Source: Hirsutella rhossiliensis (lineage: Eukaryota; Ascomycota; Sordariomycetes; Hypocreales; Ophiocordycipitaceae). From it: a DNA stretch of 64,000 nucleotides. The DNA lies in assembly GCF_020360975.1 (NCBI RefSeq), contig NW_025408667.1:10292001-10356000 (forward strand). Reading direction: 5' to 3'. The notes under the pieces were generated by a model, which saw nothing but the letters and a program-made list of their open reading frames with translations, was not told the origin of the DNA and searched no databases. The position numbers and the translations under genes were made by a program. Of the stretch, positions 1-14,227 are shown one piece after another. Numbering within the stretch: the stretch's first letter is position 1; the number at the start of each line of letters is the position of its first letter.

Positions 1-3000
1 TACTCTATATCCCTTTTACTTAATAAGGTATTCCTATTACTAACCTTATTTTCTTATATCTAGTATTTATTTAGCTTTATATTCCTAATTATTATCGACT
101 TCGATTTTATCCTATAGTTTAGCGTTTTATAGTACTAGTTCTAATAATAAGATATAAAATATTAGGTATATCTATATTATTATTAGTAGCGAAAGTTCGT
201 AGTTAACTTTTAAAATAGCTTTCTTAACCTTAAACGGTCTAAGTTTCTTAAAATCTAATTTATTACTTAGTCGTTTTATTTTAATATTTTATTATATAAG
301 GTAGACTATATCTTCTTCTTAAAAGACTAGTCCTTATAATCTTTTCTAATTATAATAAGTAGATATTCGTTTTCTAATAAATTAAAGTTCTTATTATATT
401 TCTTTATATAATTTTCATAGCCAATCTACTTATAGTATTACTTATTCTACTTATAGTCCTTATTAAGTAACCTTAAATACTTCTAGGTTATATCTATAAT
501 TAGCGTATACTAGTAAGAGCTTAGTTATTTTTATAACTAAGCTATTATAAGCTAGTTATACTATTAATAGCTATTTAACTTAATCGTTTTATTCGTAGCT
601 AATATAATATCGTAAATATTATTTAAGCGTTTAGTTAAGTTATTCTATTTATCTATTTATTTATAGGTAATAAGCTATACTAAGCTTATATTTCGTCCTT
701 AATTATACTATAAGAGCTTACTAAAACTTAGCTATAAATATACTTCTTTTATTAAAGATAATCTTATTTAATAGTTCGTAATTACTAATAATTATTTATA
801 GGAATATATATACTAGCTCTTTTATATTACTTACTTCTTTATATAGTAAAAAGTATCTATACTTCGTTAATCTATTAGTAATAATAAATATACTATTATA
901 CTTAACGTTAATTATAAGTTCTTTTAATAGTAATAGCTTTATAATATAGTAGAAAGCTATTAAATCCTATGATTTTTCTAGTATTAGTAGCAGTTATAAT
1001 TCTCTATATAGTTTCTATTATTTAGCTTTACTTTATATATAAAGTTTATATTCTTTAATAACTTATTATATTGCTTTTTTAAGCTATAGGAAGTTATATT
1101 ATTATTTAATCTATTTTATTATTCTTTAGATTTCTTAGTATCTATATATTAAATATTTATATATATCTTATATAACTTTATCTTATAATTCTAGTAGTAT
1201 TTAGATTTTAATTTTATATATTAAAACTTCTAAATATTTTATATTATATCTATTTAGTACTTTATATTCTTTTATCTATTTTAGGATCTTTTAGTATATT
1301 AAGTTATTAGGTTATACTTTAAATATTATATTTAGCTATCGTTGCTAGTAGTTCTTATTTTTATTAATTTCTAAGAGCTATCCTTTCGCTATAGGTACTC
1401 TTATATCGTAATCGCTTCGTCGACTAAAGGTATTAACTTAACTATTTTCTATTGCTTTTCTATAGATTATTTTATAGTCGAATTCTAATAAGTATTCGGC
1501 CTATTAAATCTATTATCCGTTTAACTATTACGTTATTATAAAATATAAGATATTCTTATAATTTATATAGACCTTAACTTTATATTTACTTTTAAGAAGG
1601 TAGTATCGAAATTCCTTAAAAGCTTAAATAATTATAAGGAATTCTTTATCGTAGATAAGGTAATTAAGTTCTACGCTATATAGCTTTTTCGAGTAGAATA
1701 TAATTAGTCGTAGTCTTTTATTATTATCTTTCTATCCGATTTATACTCTTAAAGTAAAGTTTAATATATTAGTTTTAAGTTCGATTTATTATTTTAAATT
1801 AAAGGTAGTTAAGACTAGTTCTTATATAATCGTAGTCTTAATATATTCGAAAGCTTTATTAGCTTTATCGTCCTATATAAATTCTTTTTCCTTCTTTATT
1901 AAGTCGTATAATAATACTATAATCTTTCTAAAATCTTTAATAAATCGTTAGTAGTAATTTATAAATCCTAGGAAACTTTATATATCCTTAACGTTCTTTA
2001 GCGTTAGCTATTCTTTAACTAAGTTAATCTTATCTTATTATATTTATATCTCTTTTAATAAGATTATATATCTAAGGAAGTCTACTTCCTATATATAGAA
2101 CTTACTTTTCTTTAGTTTAACTAATAACTTTATATTTTAAAGTATATAAAGTACCTTATAGATATATTCCTTATATTCTTTTAAGGTATCTAAGAAGATT
2201 AGGATATTATCTAAGTATATTACTATAAAGATATCTAAGTATTTATATAGGATATTATTAATTATTTATTAGAAGGTAGCTAGTATATTTATAAGTTTAA
2301 ATAGTATTACTAGATATTTAAATAGTCTAAATTTCGTTTTAAAGGCTATTATCTATTTATATCCCTTTTTTATATATATTAAGTTATAGGCGCCTTTAAG
2401 GTTAAGGGCTATAAACTATTTTTTACTATATAGTCGATCTTATAGTTTTAATATAAGTAGTAATAGTATTTAGTCCTTTATTATAATATCGTTTAAGCGT
2501 CTATAGTTAATAACTAGTAATAGCTTACTATTTTTCTTTAAAATAAATATAACTAGGTAGCCTACTTTAGATATTAACGTTTATATATATCCTTTTTATA
2601 GATTCTTATTAAGGTAGTTATATAGCGTTTATAATTACTTTTTATTTAAGTTATAGATCTTATAGAACGTTAGCGTTATTCTATCTTTAAGATAAATTTC
2701 GTAGTCTTATTAGCTATATTTAAGTAACCCTATCTTAAGTTCTTCTTTAAAGAGTTTATTATATTTCTAGTATTCCTATAGGATATTCTTTATTCTATCT
2801 TATAGGCTTTATTCTTTCTTTTAAGAGCTAGTTTCTCTTAACTTAAGCTCTTTATTAATTTATTTAAGGTCTTTCTTTAAAGTAGTAATAACTCTTTAAA
2901 TCTTTATATTATATCCTTTATTCTATTTATATTAGATACTAAGTTATATAGCTATATTAGTTAGTATATAGGTCTTATTAGTCGATTTTATTATATTTAC

Positions 3001-6000
3001 TAGTTTAGTTACTATTTTCGTTTATATCGCTAAAGCTTATAATAATTTACTTAAACGGTTATCCCTTTTATCTTATTTAGTAGCTAAATTATTATAAAAT
3101 TTTACTTTCTCTTAAATCTACTAGTCTTAGAAACTTATATCTTTATTTTAATATAGCTAGCTAGTTTTCTAGTTAATTAGTCGGTTACTCTCTTATAGTT
3201 ATAGAAGTCTTAATATAAGGTTATATTCTTTAATATTTATAATATTAAAGTTAACTTATTTATTATAGCCCTAGATATTAATATTAAGGTAATTAATCTC
3301 TATATTAATAATTCTATTATTATAGTTAAAGGCCTCTCCTTTAATATTTATAAGTTTATATAGATCTATCTTATATCTCTATATAAGTCGGTAACGATTA
3401 ACGACTTTAAGTAAAACGTAATTACCTATTACGCTATAGTCTAAAAGTATATATATATACTATCCTATAATTTAGATATCTAATACTATTTAGTCGCTAT
3501 AGCTTACTATTACTATATATAAGGTCCTTAGATCTTATTATATTATACTAGTTTATAGCCCTTTTATAGATATCGTACCTTATTTTTTACTTAGTCCTTA
3601 TTTATTTTATTTAGGTATTCTTCTTTAATTTATTATTAGTATCGTTTCTTTATATTTTCGTCGCGTAGTATTATATTAAGGCTTAAAAGACTAATTTCTT
3701 ATAGCTAATTAAAGATTTCTTATTTCTTAACGCTATATTATTTATATTATACTACTTTATAGTTAATTATATACTATACTTTATAATTTTATTTATTTTT
3801 ATACTAAAGGTTAAGTTTTTATTTAGCGTCTTTTTATTTTTTATATAGTATTTCTATATCGATTTTTCCTTAGTTAAATATAGCTTATAGCCTTTATATA
3901 TATTACTAATAATCTTTTAGTATACCGTTATATTATTTATACTATACTTATACTTTTTTATATTTATAAACTCTATAGTTTAAGTATATATATTCGTTAT
4001 AATCTTCTTTATTATATTTAACTTATTACGTAAGTCTTTAAAAGATTAAGGGTTTAGATACTTTAAAGTAAGTAGCGTTATACTATTCCTTTATTTTAGC
4101 GTATTTATAGATTTTATATATCTTTAAAAGATATCTCGTTAATAAACTATAATTATCGCGGTATTTAAGTAGCGTGCTATAATTAGGTTCTAATAATATA
4201 ACTTAGTTATTTAGGTAGCGTTAATCGATTTTCTAGTAGTTTAGTTCTATACTTAAGTAGGGTTTTAAAAGTACTTATCCTTTAAACTTAACTAAAAAGG
4301 TATTATATTATACCTTTATCTAAAAGTATATTATATAATCTAAGTAAATATATAATATCTATAAAATATACTTATAATACCTATAAGTAAGTAGTATTTA
4401 TAGATTATCTTTAAATTCTTTTTATAGTTACTATTTTTATTATAAAGCTATAAAGGTATCGACTATAGTAATAGCTATAGTATAGTCTCCTTTATATAGT
4501 ACTAGTTAATACCGAATTAATATAGCTTATTAGTTTTCTATAAGAATTTAAGGTATTTATTAGGTTCTAATTTTAAGTATTTCTTTAAATTCTTCGAAGT
4601 ATAAAGTATATTCTTTAATCGTAGCGTTTTCCTTTAGTAGCGAGGGTAGTAGTATAAGTTTATTCTTATCTTTTATTTCTCTAAGTATTTCTTATTCTTT
4701 AAAGCTTATATCGTTAATACTTTATTATTCCTCTTTAAGTAGTTATCTAAGTTTCGTAAGTATAAGGGCTATATCTATATCTTCTTTATTATATTACTTA
4801 TAGACTATCTATCGTTATTATTAATCTTTATTTTATATATCCTCTTAAAATCGTTTACTATTCTTCTTAATTTAGTCTTAAGAGACTCTTTTAAGATAAA
4901 GGTATTTTAGTTTTATAAATTTAACTTATTTTTATATTTTAGGATCCCTTCGTTTTATTATTATAAGGGTCTTCTTTAATAGCTTTAAGAACTATTTAGT
5001 ACTATTCTTATCGCTTAAGTATACTATATATTTATTATTATAGTATATAGTCTAACTAAGGAGTTTATACTTTAGTTCTTATCTATTAGTAGCGTTTAAG
5101 TATTTCTTACCTTTTAAGGCTAGTACTTAATAGGTTTTTTTTTCCTTATAAGGTTAATTATATTCCTTAAAGTAATATCTAAGTTTCCTATAGTTAAAAT
5201 ACTTTCCTTTACTTTTCTATATTATATTTAGATCTATCCTACCTAGGTTAGTTATATAGGCATAGGTAATAAGAGTTTTATACTTCTTTTTATAGTTAGC
5301 GCGTTAGTTAAAGTTATTCTTATAAGAAGGGTTTTAGTTTCCTCTTCCTTATTTCTTTTCTTAGTATTATATATATTATCTATTATTAATTCGTACTACT
5401 ATAGTAATATAGTTTAAGAGGTTATTAAGTTAATTTTCCTTATAGAGCTTATCCTTAACTTCTTCTTTAAGCCTATCGTAGAATTATAATATAAGAGGTT
5501 CGTTATCTTAATTAAGCTTTAAGGTAACTTATTAGAACTTTATAATATAATCTAATACTAAGATCCTTTATTAAAGTTTTTAAAGTTTTTATTTAGCTTC
5601 TCGTTCTTTATTAGTTATTCTAAATACCTTTATAATAGCTTCTTTAAATCCTTAGAAACTAGTAAAGACTTTATCTATCTCGTTATCTTATCGCGCTAGT
5701 TAGTTATTAAGAAAGTCCCTTATAATAGGTTTAAACTAAGCGAGTACCGTTCTAAATAAATAATTTCCTATATAGAGTACCTTTTCGACTAGGTCTAAGA
5801 GTTTAGTAAGGTAAAACCGGTAGTAGGCCTTAAGTTAAGTAAGAAAGTCTTAAAGTATACTATAAGTACCGTCGAATAGTCCTAGCTATTTTAGTTTAAC
5901 CGCTTCTTTAAGGTCCTTAATTTATCCGTTACCTCCTTTATTCCTAAGTAACTATACCTTATATTAAAGGGTAATAATCTCGCGTATTATATCCTAAGGC

Positions 6001-6050
6001 GATATAGTAGCTCTAGAGTTAGTTAATCTAGTTTACTATATAGGTATATT
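1..6050 (-). pseudogene. gag-pol remnant of copy A
   Basis: Read from right to left this holds gag, then protease, reverse transcriptase, RNase H and integrase, collinear with copies B and C. The Gag zinc knuckle (CCHC type) maps near 5,150-5,215, with its cysteines changed to tyrosine by TGT/TGC-to-TAT/TAC change. The reverse transcriptase catalytic box, Tyr-Leu-Asp-Asp in the family, lies near 2,195-2,240 and reads with Asn in place of the last Asp. The chromodomain at the integrase C-terminus begins at the left edge of the window. No frame stays open for long, and the copy is dead. Confidence 0.88.
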
Positions 6051-6108
6051 AATAGTTATAATATTACTTAGAGTAACGCGGTATTATATTAAATAAGAGC
6101 TTTTAATA

Positions 6109-6594
6109 TATAATAACTAGTATTATTCCTAAGGGATAAACTTATCGAGGGGTTTATATTAGTAGATATAATAGGGCGTGGTCTAAGTAATAATAAGTAT
6201 ATTACGTTAGTAATAAGTTAGAGGTTATAGACTATAGACTATAACTAGGTAATTAAGTAATCGGAATTAAAGATAAAATCGTAATAAAGACCGTAATAAT
6301 TATAATATATTAAAAGCTATTAAGCTATTTATTTAAAGGAGTATTCCGTTCCTTCCTTATATATTACGAGAGCTTCCCTAGATCGCTAAGAGCGCTAGGT
6401 AATCCTATAGCCTAAGAGCGCTAAAGCGCTAGAGCGATCCTACGATCCTAGCTATAGAGCGTTAGAGCGCTAAAGTAACCTATTACTCTAAACTTAATTA
6501 GCCTATCGGTCTATTTAATATTCCTTACTCCCTATATTATATATCCTTATAATATATACTAGTCCCCGCGGTTTACTAGACCGTAGTTATAATA
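6109..6594 (-). repeat. 5-prime LTR of copy A (486 bp)
   Basis: The left 230 bp or so (the R/U5 side) are nearly identical to the LTRs of copies B and C. The right half (U3 side) is unlike either and contains several AGCGCT-type short repeats around 6,370-6,480. The ends read as RIPped TG...CA termini: TATAATA on the left, and CCGTAGT followed by TATAATA on the right, where copy B has CCGTAGT followed by CGTAATA. Confidence 0.85.
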
Positions 6595-6827
6595 TCGAGA
6601 GGGTCCTACTTATTAAAGAAAACTAAATTATAGATAGTTTTATCTATATAAGCCTATAGCTCCTTTACCTATATATTTTAATCTTAGGGCTTTATAAGAA
6701 TCGTCCTATATACTATAAGGGCGGTAAAGGAATCGTTTTTCGATATTATTATAAGAAAAGGGGTAGAAAAGTTAGTTAAAAATCGGCTTTTCTAGTAAGA
6801 AGGGTAAAAGGAAGCTATAAGGGATAT
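6595..6827. other. RIPped spacer between copies A and B
   Basis: These 233 bp of RIPped DNA are the sequence into which copy B inserted; they continue at 14,683 on the far side of it. No gene, LTR or RNA is visible. The last five bases are the left target duplication of copy B. Confidence 0.7.
6823..6827. repeat. left target-site duplication of copy B (GATAT)
   Basis: GATAT lies immediately before the LTR that starts at 6,828 and is repeated exactly at 14,678-14,682. A 5-bp duplication is usual for Ty3/Gypsy integrases. Confidence 0.9.
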
Positions 6828-7277
6828 TATAACGACCGGTATTATTCTTAAGGGATAAACCTATTAAAGGGTTTATATTAGTAGATATAATAGAGCGTAG
6901 TCTAAGTAATAATAAGTATATTACGTTAGTAATAAGTCGGAGGTTATAGACCGTAGACTATAATTAGGTAATTAAAATTAAAGATAGAATTATAATAAAG
7001 ATCTATATTAAAAGCTAGAGAGCTATCTATTTAAAAGAGTAAAAGTAGGTAGCTATATATACCTATAGAGACTATCCTTAGATTATAGGCCTAGCTATAA
7101 TCCCTAATATTAGATCGTATAGAGTATAGTAATCTTATTAATCCTAGATTACTTAGATCTCTATAATCCCCTCGATCCTATATCTATTAAATAGTCGTCC
7201 TAACTATTTATCTATTAAACTATATTATATACTTAACGCGGTCGACTATTAGCGGCCTAGTAGCTATAGTCGTAATA
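6828..7277 (-). repeat. 3-prime LTR of copy B (450 bp)
   Basis: It starts TATAACGACC and ends CGTAATA, the RIPped forms of TG...CA ends in reverse orientation. It pairs with 14,228-14,677 at equal length. Its U3 half (about 7,080-7,277) differs from the U3 of copies A and C. Confidence 0.92.
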
Positions 7278-8059
7278 TAATATCTCCCCTCCTTTTAGTC
7301 TAATTTATAAGACTTACTATAGCTACCTTAGCCGCTATATATAAATATACCTTTATCGCGTTATATATAAGTATATCGTTCCTTATTTCTTTATCCTTTT
7401 AGGATATACTATTAATAGTATATTTAGTTATATACTAAAAAATCGTTCTTAAAAAGCCTTTAAGCGCGCTGCTCTTACTAAATATATCGACTTAAGCGGA
7501 GATCCTACTAATATACCGTGTATTTAATACTTTAAGGTAACGAAGACGAATTATTAGATAGCCGAAAATTCTTCGCGCTATAATAATTATATTACTAGTA
7601 GTCGTCCCTATTATAATAGTATTTTAGTAGCCTCTTCTTATAAGTATCTTTTAATTCTTTCTACGTATAGTAGCTAATATATTTCTTTTAGTAACTAAAT
7701 TATTAGCGGAGTAGCGTAGGCTATATTTTAAAGAGGAGGAAGCTAGGGAAGCCTTATTAGAGCTTTAGGCATAGCTTATAAACCTTTAGTCGTAAATATC
7801 TATCGCTATTAATCGTTTAGTTTATATTTAAAAGATTTAGAATTATATAAAGGAAAAGAGTTCTAAGTTATTTCGTCGTAGTATCTAAGAAGTAAATACT
7901 AAGGATAGCGTTTTACCTATACTTAATATATATAAGTATTAGGTAGTAAATAACTTATAATCGTTAAGCGTTTTTAATAAGGCGAATTAGTCCTTATTTA
8001 GTATTAGTAAGGAGTTTATAGATCTTAGTTATTTAATCCCTCTTAAACCTTTTAGTAAA

Positions 8060-11000
8060 ATTATCGAAGTAAAGAACTATAGTAGGTTAAGTACTTAAGT
8101 AGTTCCTAGGTATTTTCCTCTAGTCTATATCCCTTCTACTTAATAAGGTATTCCTATTACTAACCTTATTTTCTTATATCTAGTATTTATTTTACTTTAT
8201 ATTCTTAATTATCGTTAACTTTAATTTTTTCCTATAGTTTAGCGTTTTATAGTGCTAGTTTTAATACTAAGATATAAAATATTAGGTATATCCGTATTAT
8301 CGTTAGTAGCGAAAGTTTATAGTTAACTTTTAAAATAGTTTTCTTAACTTTAAACGGTCTAAGTTTCTTAAAATCTAATTTATTACTTAGTCGTTTTATT
8401 TTAATATTTTATTATATAAGGTAGAATATATCTCCCTCTTAAAAGATTAGTCTTTATAATCTTTTCCGATTATAGTAAGTAGATATTCGTTCTTTAATAA
8501 ATTAAAGTTCTTATTATATTTCTTTATATAATTTTTATAGCTAATCTACTTATAGTATTACTTATTCCGCTTATAGTCCTTATTAAGTAACCTTAAATAC
8601 TTCTAGGTTATATCTATAATTAACGTATACTAGTAAGAGCTTTATTATTTCTATAACTAAGCTATTATAAGCTAGTTATACTATTAATAGCTATTTAACT
8701 TAATCGTTTTATTTATAGCTAATATAGTATTATAAATATTATTTAAGCGTTTAGTTAAGTCGTTTTATTTATCTATCTATTTATAGGTAATAAGCTATAC
8801 TAAGCATATTTCGTCCTTAATTATACTATAAGAGCTTACTAAAACTTAGCTATAAATATACTTCCTTTATTAAAGATAATCTTATTTAATAGTCTATAAT
8901 TACTAATAATTATTTATAGGAATATATATACTAGCTCTTTTATATTACTTACTTCTTTATATAGTAAGAAGTATTTATACTTTATTAATCTATTAGTAAT
9001 AACGAATATACTATTATACTTAACGTTAGTTATAGGTTCTTTTAATAGTAATAGCTTTATAATATAGTTAAAAGCTATTAAATCCTATAGTTTCTTTAGT
9101 ACTAATAGTAGTTATAATTCTTTATATAGTTTATATTATTTAGCTTTACTTTATATATAAAGTTTATATTCTTTAATAACTTATTATACTACTTCTTTAA
9201 GCTATAAGAAGTTATATTATTATTTAATCCGTTTTATTATTCTTTAGATTCCTTAGTATCTATATATTAAATATTCGTATATATCTTATATAACTTTATC
9301 TTATAATACTAGTAGTATCTAGATTTTATTTTTATATATTAAAACTTTTAAATATTCTATATTATATCTATTTAATACTTTATATTCTTTTATCTATTTT
9401 AGGATCTTTTAGTATATTGAGTTATTAGGTTATACTTTAAATATTATATTTAGCTATCGTTACTAGTAGTTCCTATTTTTATTAATTTCTAGGAGCTATT
9501 CTTTTACTATAAGTGCTCTTATATTATAGTTACTTTATCGACTAAGGGTATTAGCTTAACCGTTTTCTATTCCTTTTCTATAGATTATTTTATAGTTAAA
9601 TTCTAATAAATATTCGGCCTATTAGATCTATCGTCCGTTTAATTATTATATTATTATAAAGTATAAGATATTCTTATAATCTATATAGACCTTAACTTTA
9701 TACTTACTTTTAAGAAGGTAGTATTAAAATTCCTTAAAAGTTTAGATAATTATAAGGAATTCTTTATTATAGATAGGGTAGTTAAGTTCTACGCTATATA
9801 GCTTTTTTAAGTAAAATATACTTAGTTATAGTCTTCCTTTATTATCTTTTTATCCGATTTATACTCTTAGAGTAAAGTTTAATATATTAGTTTTAAGCTC
9901 GATTTATTATTTTAGATTAAAGGTAGTTAAGACTAGCTCTTATATAATCGTAGTCTTAATATATTCGAAAGCTTTATTAGCTTTATCGTCCTATATAAAT
10001 TCTTTTTCCTTTTTTATTAAGTCGTATAGTAGTACTATAATCTTTCTAAAATCTTTAATAAATCGTTAGTAGTAATTTATAAATCCTAGGAAACTTTATA
10101 TATCCTTAACGTTCTTTAGCATTAGCTATTCTTTAACTAAGTTAATCTTATCTTATTATATTTATATTTCTCTTAGTAAGATTATATATCTAAGGAAGTT
10201 TACTTCTTATATATAGAACTTACTTTTCTTTAGTTTAACTAATAACTTTATATTTTAAAGTATATAGAGTACCTTATAAATATATTCCTTATATTCTTCT
10301 AGGGTATCTAAGAAGATTAAGATATTATCTAAGTATACTACTATAAAGATATTTAAGTATTTATATAGGATATTATTAATTATCTATTAAAAGGTAGCTA
10401 GTATATTTTATAAGTCTAAATAGTATTACTAGATATTTAAATAGTCTGAATTTTATTTTAAAAGCTATTATCTATTTATATCCCTTTTTAATATATATTA
10501 AGTTATAGGCGCCTTTAAGGTTAAGGGATATAAACTATTTTTTACCGTATAATCGATCTTATAGTTTTAATATAAGCGGTAATAGTATTTAGTCCTATAT
10601 TATAATATTATTTAAGCGTCTATAGTTAATAACTAGTCATAGCTTACTATTTTTCTTTAAAATAAATATAACTAAATAGCTTACTTTAGATATTAATATT
10701 TATATATATCCCTTTTATAGATTCTCGTTAAGGTAGTCGTATAGCGTTTATAGTTACTTTTTATTTAAGTTATAGATTTTATAGAACGTTAGCGTTATTC
10801 TATCCTTAAGATAAACTTCGTAGTCCTATTAGCTATATTTAAGTAACCCTATCTTTAGTTCTTCCTTAAAGAGTTTATTATATTTTTAGTATTCGTAGGG
10901 GATATTCTTTATTCTATCTTATAAGCTTTATTCTTTCTTTTAAAAGCTAGTTTCTCTTAACTTAAGCTCTTTATTAATTTATTTAAGGTCTTTCCTTAAA

Positions 11001-14000
11001 GTAGTAATAACTCTTTAGATCTTTATATTATATCCTTTATTCTATTTATATTAAATACCAGGTTAAATAGCTATATTAGTTAGTATATAAGTCTTATTAG
11101 TCGATTTTATTATATCTATTAGTTTAGTTATTATTTTCGTTTATATCGCTAAAGCCTATAATAATTTACTTAAATAGTTATCCTTATTATCTTATTTAGT
11201 AGCTAAATTATTATAAAATTCTACTTTCTTCTAAGTCTATTAGTCTTAGAAACTTATATCTTCGTTTTAATATAGCTAGCTAGTTTTCTAGTTAATTAGT
11301 AGGTTGCTCTCCTATAGCTATAAAAGCCTTAATATAAGGTCGTATTCTTTAATATCTATAATATTAAAGTTAACTTATTTATCGTAGCCCTAAATATTAA
11401 TATTAAGGTAATTAATCTCTATATTAATAATTCTATTATTATAGTTAAAGGCCTCTCCTTTAATATTTATAAGTTTATATAAATCTATCTTATATCTCTA
11501 TATAAGTTAATAACAATTAATAACTCTAGGTAAAATATAATTACCTATCGCGCTATAGTCTAAAAGTATATATATATAATATCCCGCGATTTAAATATCT
11601 AATACTATTTAGTCGCTATAGCTTACTATTACTATATATAAGGTCCTTAAATCTTATTATATCGTACTAGTCTATAGCCCTTTTATAAATAGTATACCTT
11701 ATTTTTTACTTAGTCCTTATTTATTTTATTTAAGTATTCTTATTTAATTTATTATTAGTATTATTTCTTTATATTTTCGTCGTATAGTATTATATTAAGG
11801 CTTAAGAGACTAATTTCTTATAGCTAATTAAAGATTTCTTATTTCTTAACGCTATATTATTTATATTATACTACTTTATAGTTAATTATATACTATACTT
11901 TATAATTTTATTCGTTTTTATACTAAAGGTTAAGTTTTTATTTAGCGTCTTTCTATTTTTTATATAGTATTTCTATATCGATTTTTCCTTAGTTAAATAT
12001 AGCTTATAGCCTTTATATATATTACTAATAATCTTTTAGTATACTATTATATCGTTTATACTATACTTATACTTTTTTATATTTATAAACTCTATAGTTT
12101 AAGTATATATATTTATTATAATCTTCTTTATTATATTTAACTTATTATATTAGTCTTTAAAAGATTAAGGGTTTAAATACCTTAAAGTAAGTAGCGCTAT
12201 ACTATTCCTTTATTTTAGCGTATTTATAGATTTTATATATCTTTAAAAGATATCTTATTAATAAACTATAATTATCGCGGTATTTAAATAGCGTGCTATA
12301 ATTAGGTTCTAATAATATAACTTAGTCGTTTAAGTAGTATTAATCGATTTTCTAGTAGTTTAGTTTTATACTTAGGTAGGGTTTTAAAAGTACTTATCTC
12401 TTAAACCTAACTAAAAAAGCATCGTATTATATCTTTATCTAAAAGTATATTATATAATCTAAGTAAATATATAATATCTATAAAATATACTTATAGTATA
12501 TATAAGTAAGTAGTATTTATAGATTATCTTTAAATTCTCCTTATAGTTACTATTCTTATTATAGAGCTATAAAGGTATTAACTATAGCGATAGCTATAGT
12601 ATAGTCTCCTTTATATAGTACTAGTTAATATCGAATTAATATAGCTTATTAGTTTTCTATAAGAATTTAAGGTATTTATTAAGTTTTACTTTTAAGTATT
12701 TCTTTAAATTCTTTAAAGTATAAAGCGTATTCTCTAATTATAGTATTTTCCCTTAATAGTAAGGGTAGTAGTATAAGTTCGTTCTTATCTTTTATTTCTC
12801 TAGGTATTTCTTATTCTTTAAAGCTTATATCGTCGATACTTTATTATTCCTCTTTAAGTTATTATCTAAGTTTTATAAGTATAAGGGCTATATTTATATC
12901 TTCTTTATTATATTATTTATAAACTACCTATTATTATTATCGATTTTTACTTTATATATCTTCCTAGAATTATTTACCGTTCTTCTTAATTTAGTCTTAG
13001 GAGACTCCTTTAAGATAAGGGTATTTTAGTTCTATAAATTTAACTTATTTTTATATTTTAAGATCCCTTCGTTATATTATTATAAGGGTCTTCTTTAATA
13101 GCTTTAAGAACTATTTAGTACCGTTCTTATTACTTAGGTATACTATATATTTATCGTCGTAGTATATAGTCTAACTAAGGAGTTTATACTTTAGTTCCTA
13201 TCTATTAATAGCGTTTAAGTATTTCTTACCTTCTAAGGCTAGTGCCTAGTAGGTTTTCTTCTCCTTATAAGGTTATCTATATTCTTTAAAGTAATATCTA
13301 AGTTTCCTATAGTTAAAATACTTTCCTTTACTTTTCTATATTATATTTAGATCTATCTTACCTAGGTTAGTTATATAAGTATAGGTAATAGGAGTTTCGC
13401 GCTTCTTTTTATAGTTAGCGTATTAGTTAAAGTTATTCTTATAAGAAGGGTTTTAGTTTCCTCTTCCTTATTTCTTTTCTTAGTATCGCGCGTACTATCT
13501 ATTATTAATTTATACTATTATAGTAATATAGTCTAAGAGGTTATTAAGTTGATTTTCCTTATAAAGCTTATTCTTAACTTCTTCTTTAAGCCTATTATAA
13601 AATCGTAATATAAGAGGTTCGTTATCTTAATTAAGCTTTAAGGTAACTTAACGGAACTTCGTAGTATAATCTAATACTAAGATCCTTTATTAAAGTTCTT
13701 AAAGTTTCTATTTAGCTTCTCGTTCCTTATTAGTTATTCTAAATACCTTTATAATAGCTTCTTTAAATCCTTAGAAACTAATAAAGACTTCGTTTATCTT
13801 ATTATCTTATCGCGCTAGTTAGTTATTAAGAAAATCCCTTATAATAGGTCTAAACTAAGTAAGTACTATTCTAAATAAATAATTTCCTATATAGAGTACC
13901 TTTTCGACTAGGTCTAAGAGTTTAATAAGGTAAAACCGGTAGTACTCCTTAAGTTAGGTAAGAAAGTCTCGAAGCGTACTATAAGTACTATTAAATAGTC

Positions 14001-14180
14001 CTAGCTATTTTAGTTTAACTACTTCTCTAAGGTCCTTAACTTATCTATTACCTCCTTTATTCCTAAGTAACTATACCTTATATTAAAGGGTAATAATCTC
14101 GCGTATTATATCCTAAGGCGATATAGTAGCTCTAGAGTTAGTTAATCTAGTTTACTATATAGGTATATTAATAGTTATAA
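8060..14180 (-). pseudogene. gag-pol remnant of copy B
   Basis: The family polyprotein order (Gag, protease, reverse transcriptase, RNase H, integrase, chromodomain) is read right to left. Landmarks by alignment to copy C: zinc knuckle about 13,275-13,320 (Cys to Tyr), reverse transcriptase catalytic box about 10,310-10,350 (Asp to Asn at the fourth residue), and chromodomain about 8,050-8,200. The chromodomain at the integrase C-terminus identifies a chromovirus, a lineage that targets heterochromatin marks. In-frame TAA and TAG codons occur wherever Gln, Trp or Arg codons would be expected. About 780 bp between the chromodomain and the 3-prime LTR have no recognisable coding content. Confidence 0.88.
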
Positions 14181-14227
14181 TATTACTTAGAGTAACGCGG
14201 TATTATATTAAATAAGAGCTTTTAATA

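Larger units (their letters stand above)
1..6594 (-). mobile_element. Ty3/Gypsy chromovirus, copy A, RIPped, cut by window start
   Basis: This is an LTR retrotransposon on the minus strand. Its 5-prime LTR is at 6,109-6,594 and its interior runs leftward to position 1. Positions 1-6,100 match copy B (about 8,121-14,220) almost base for base and copy C in reverse complement, so the family assignment rests on three aligned copies. The 3-prime LTR and about 800 bp of the 3-prime end lie outside the window, so no target duplication can be checked. The five bases after the LTR are TCGAG (6,595-6,599). CpA and TpG are nearly absent and stop codons fill every frame, so the element cannot encode proteins. 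Confidence 0.93.
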
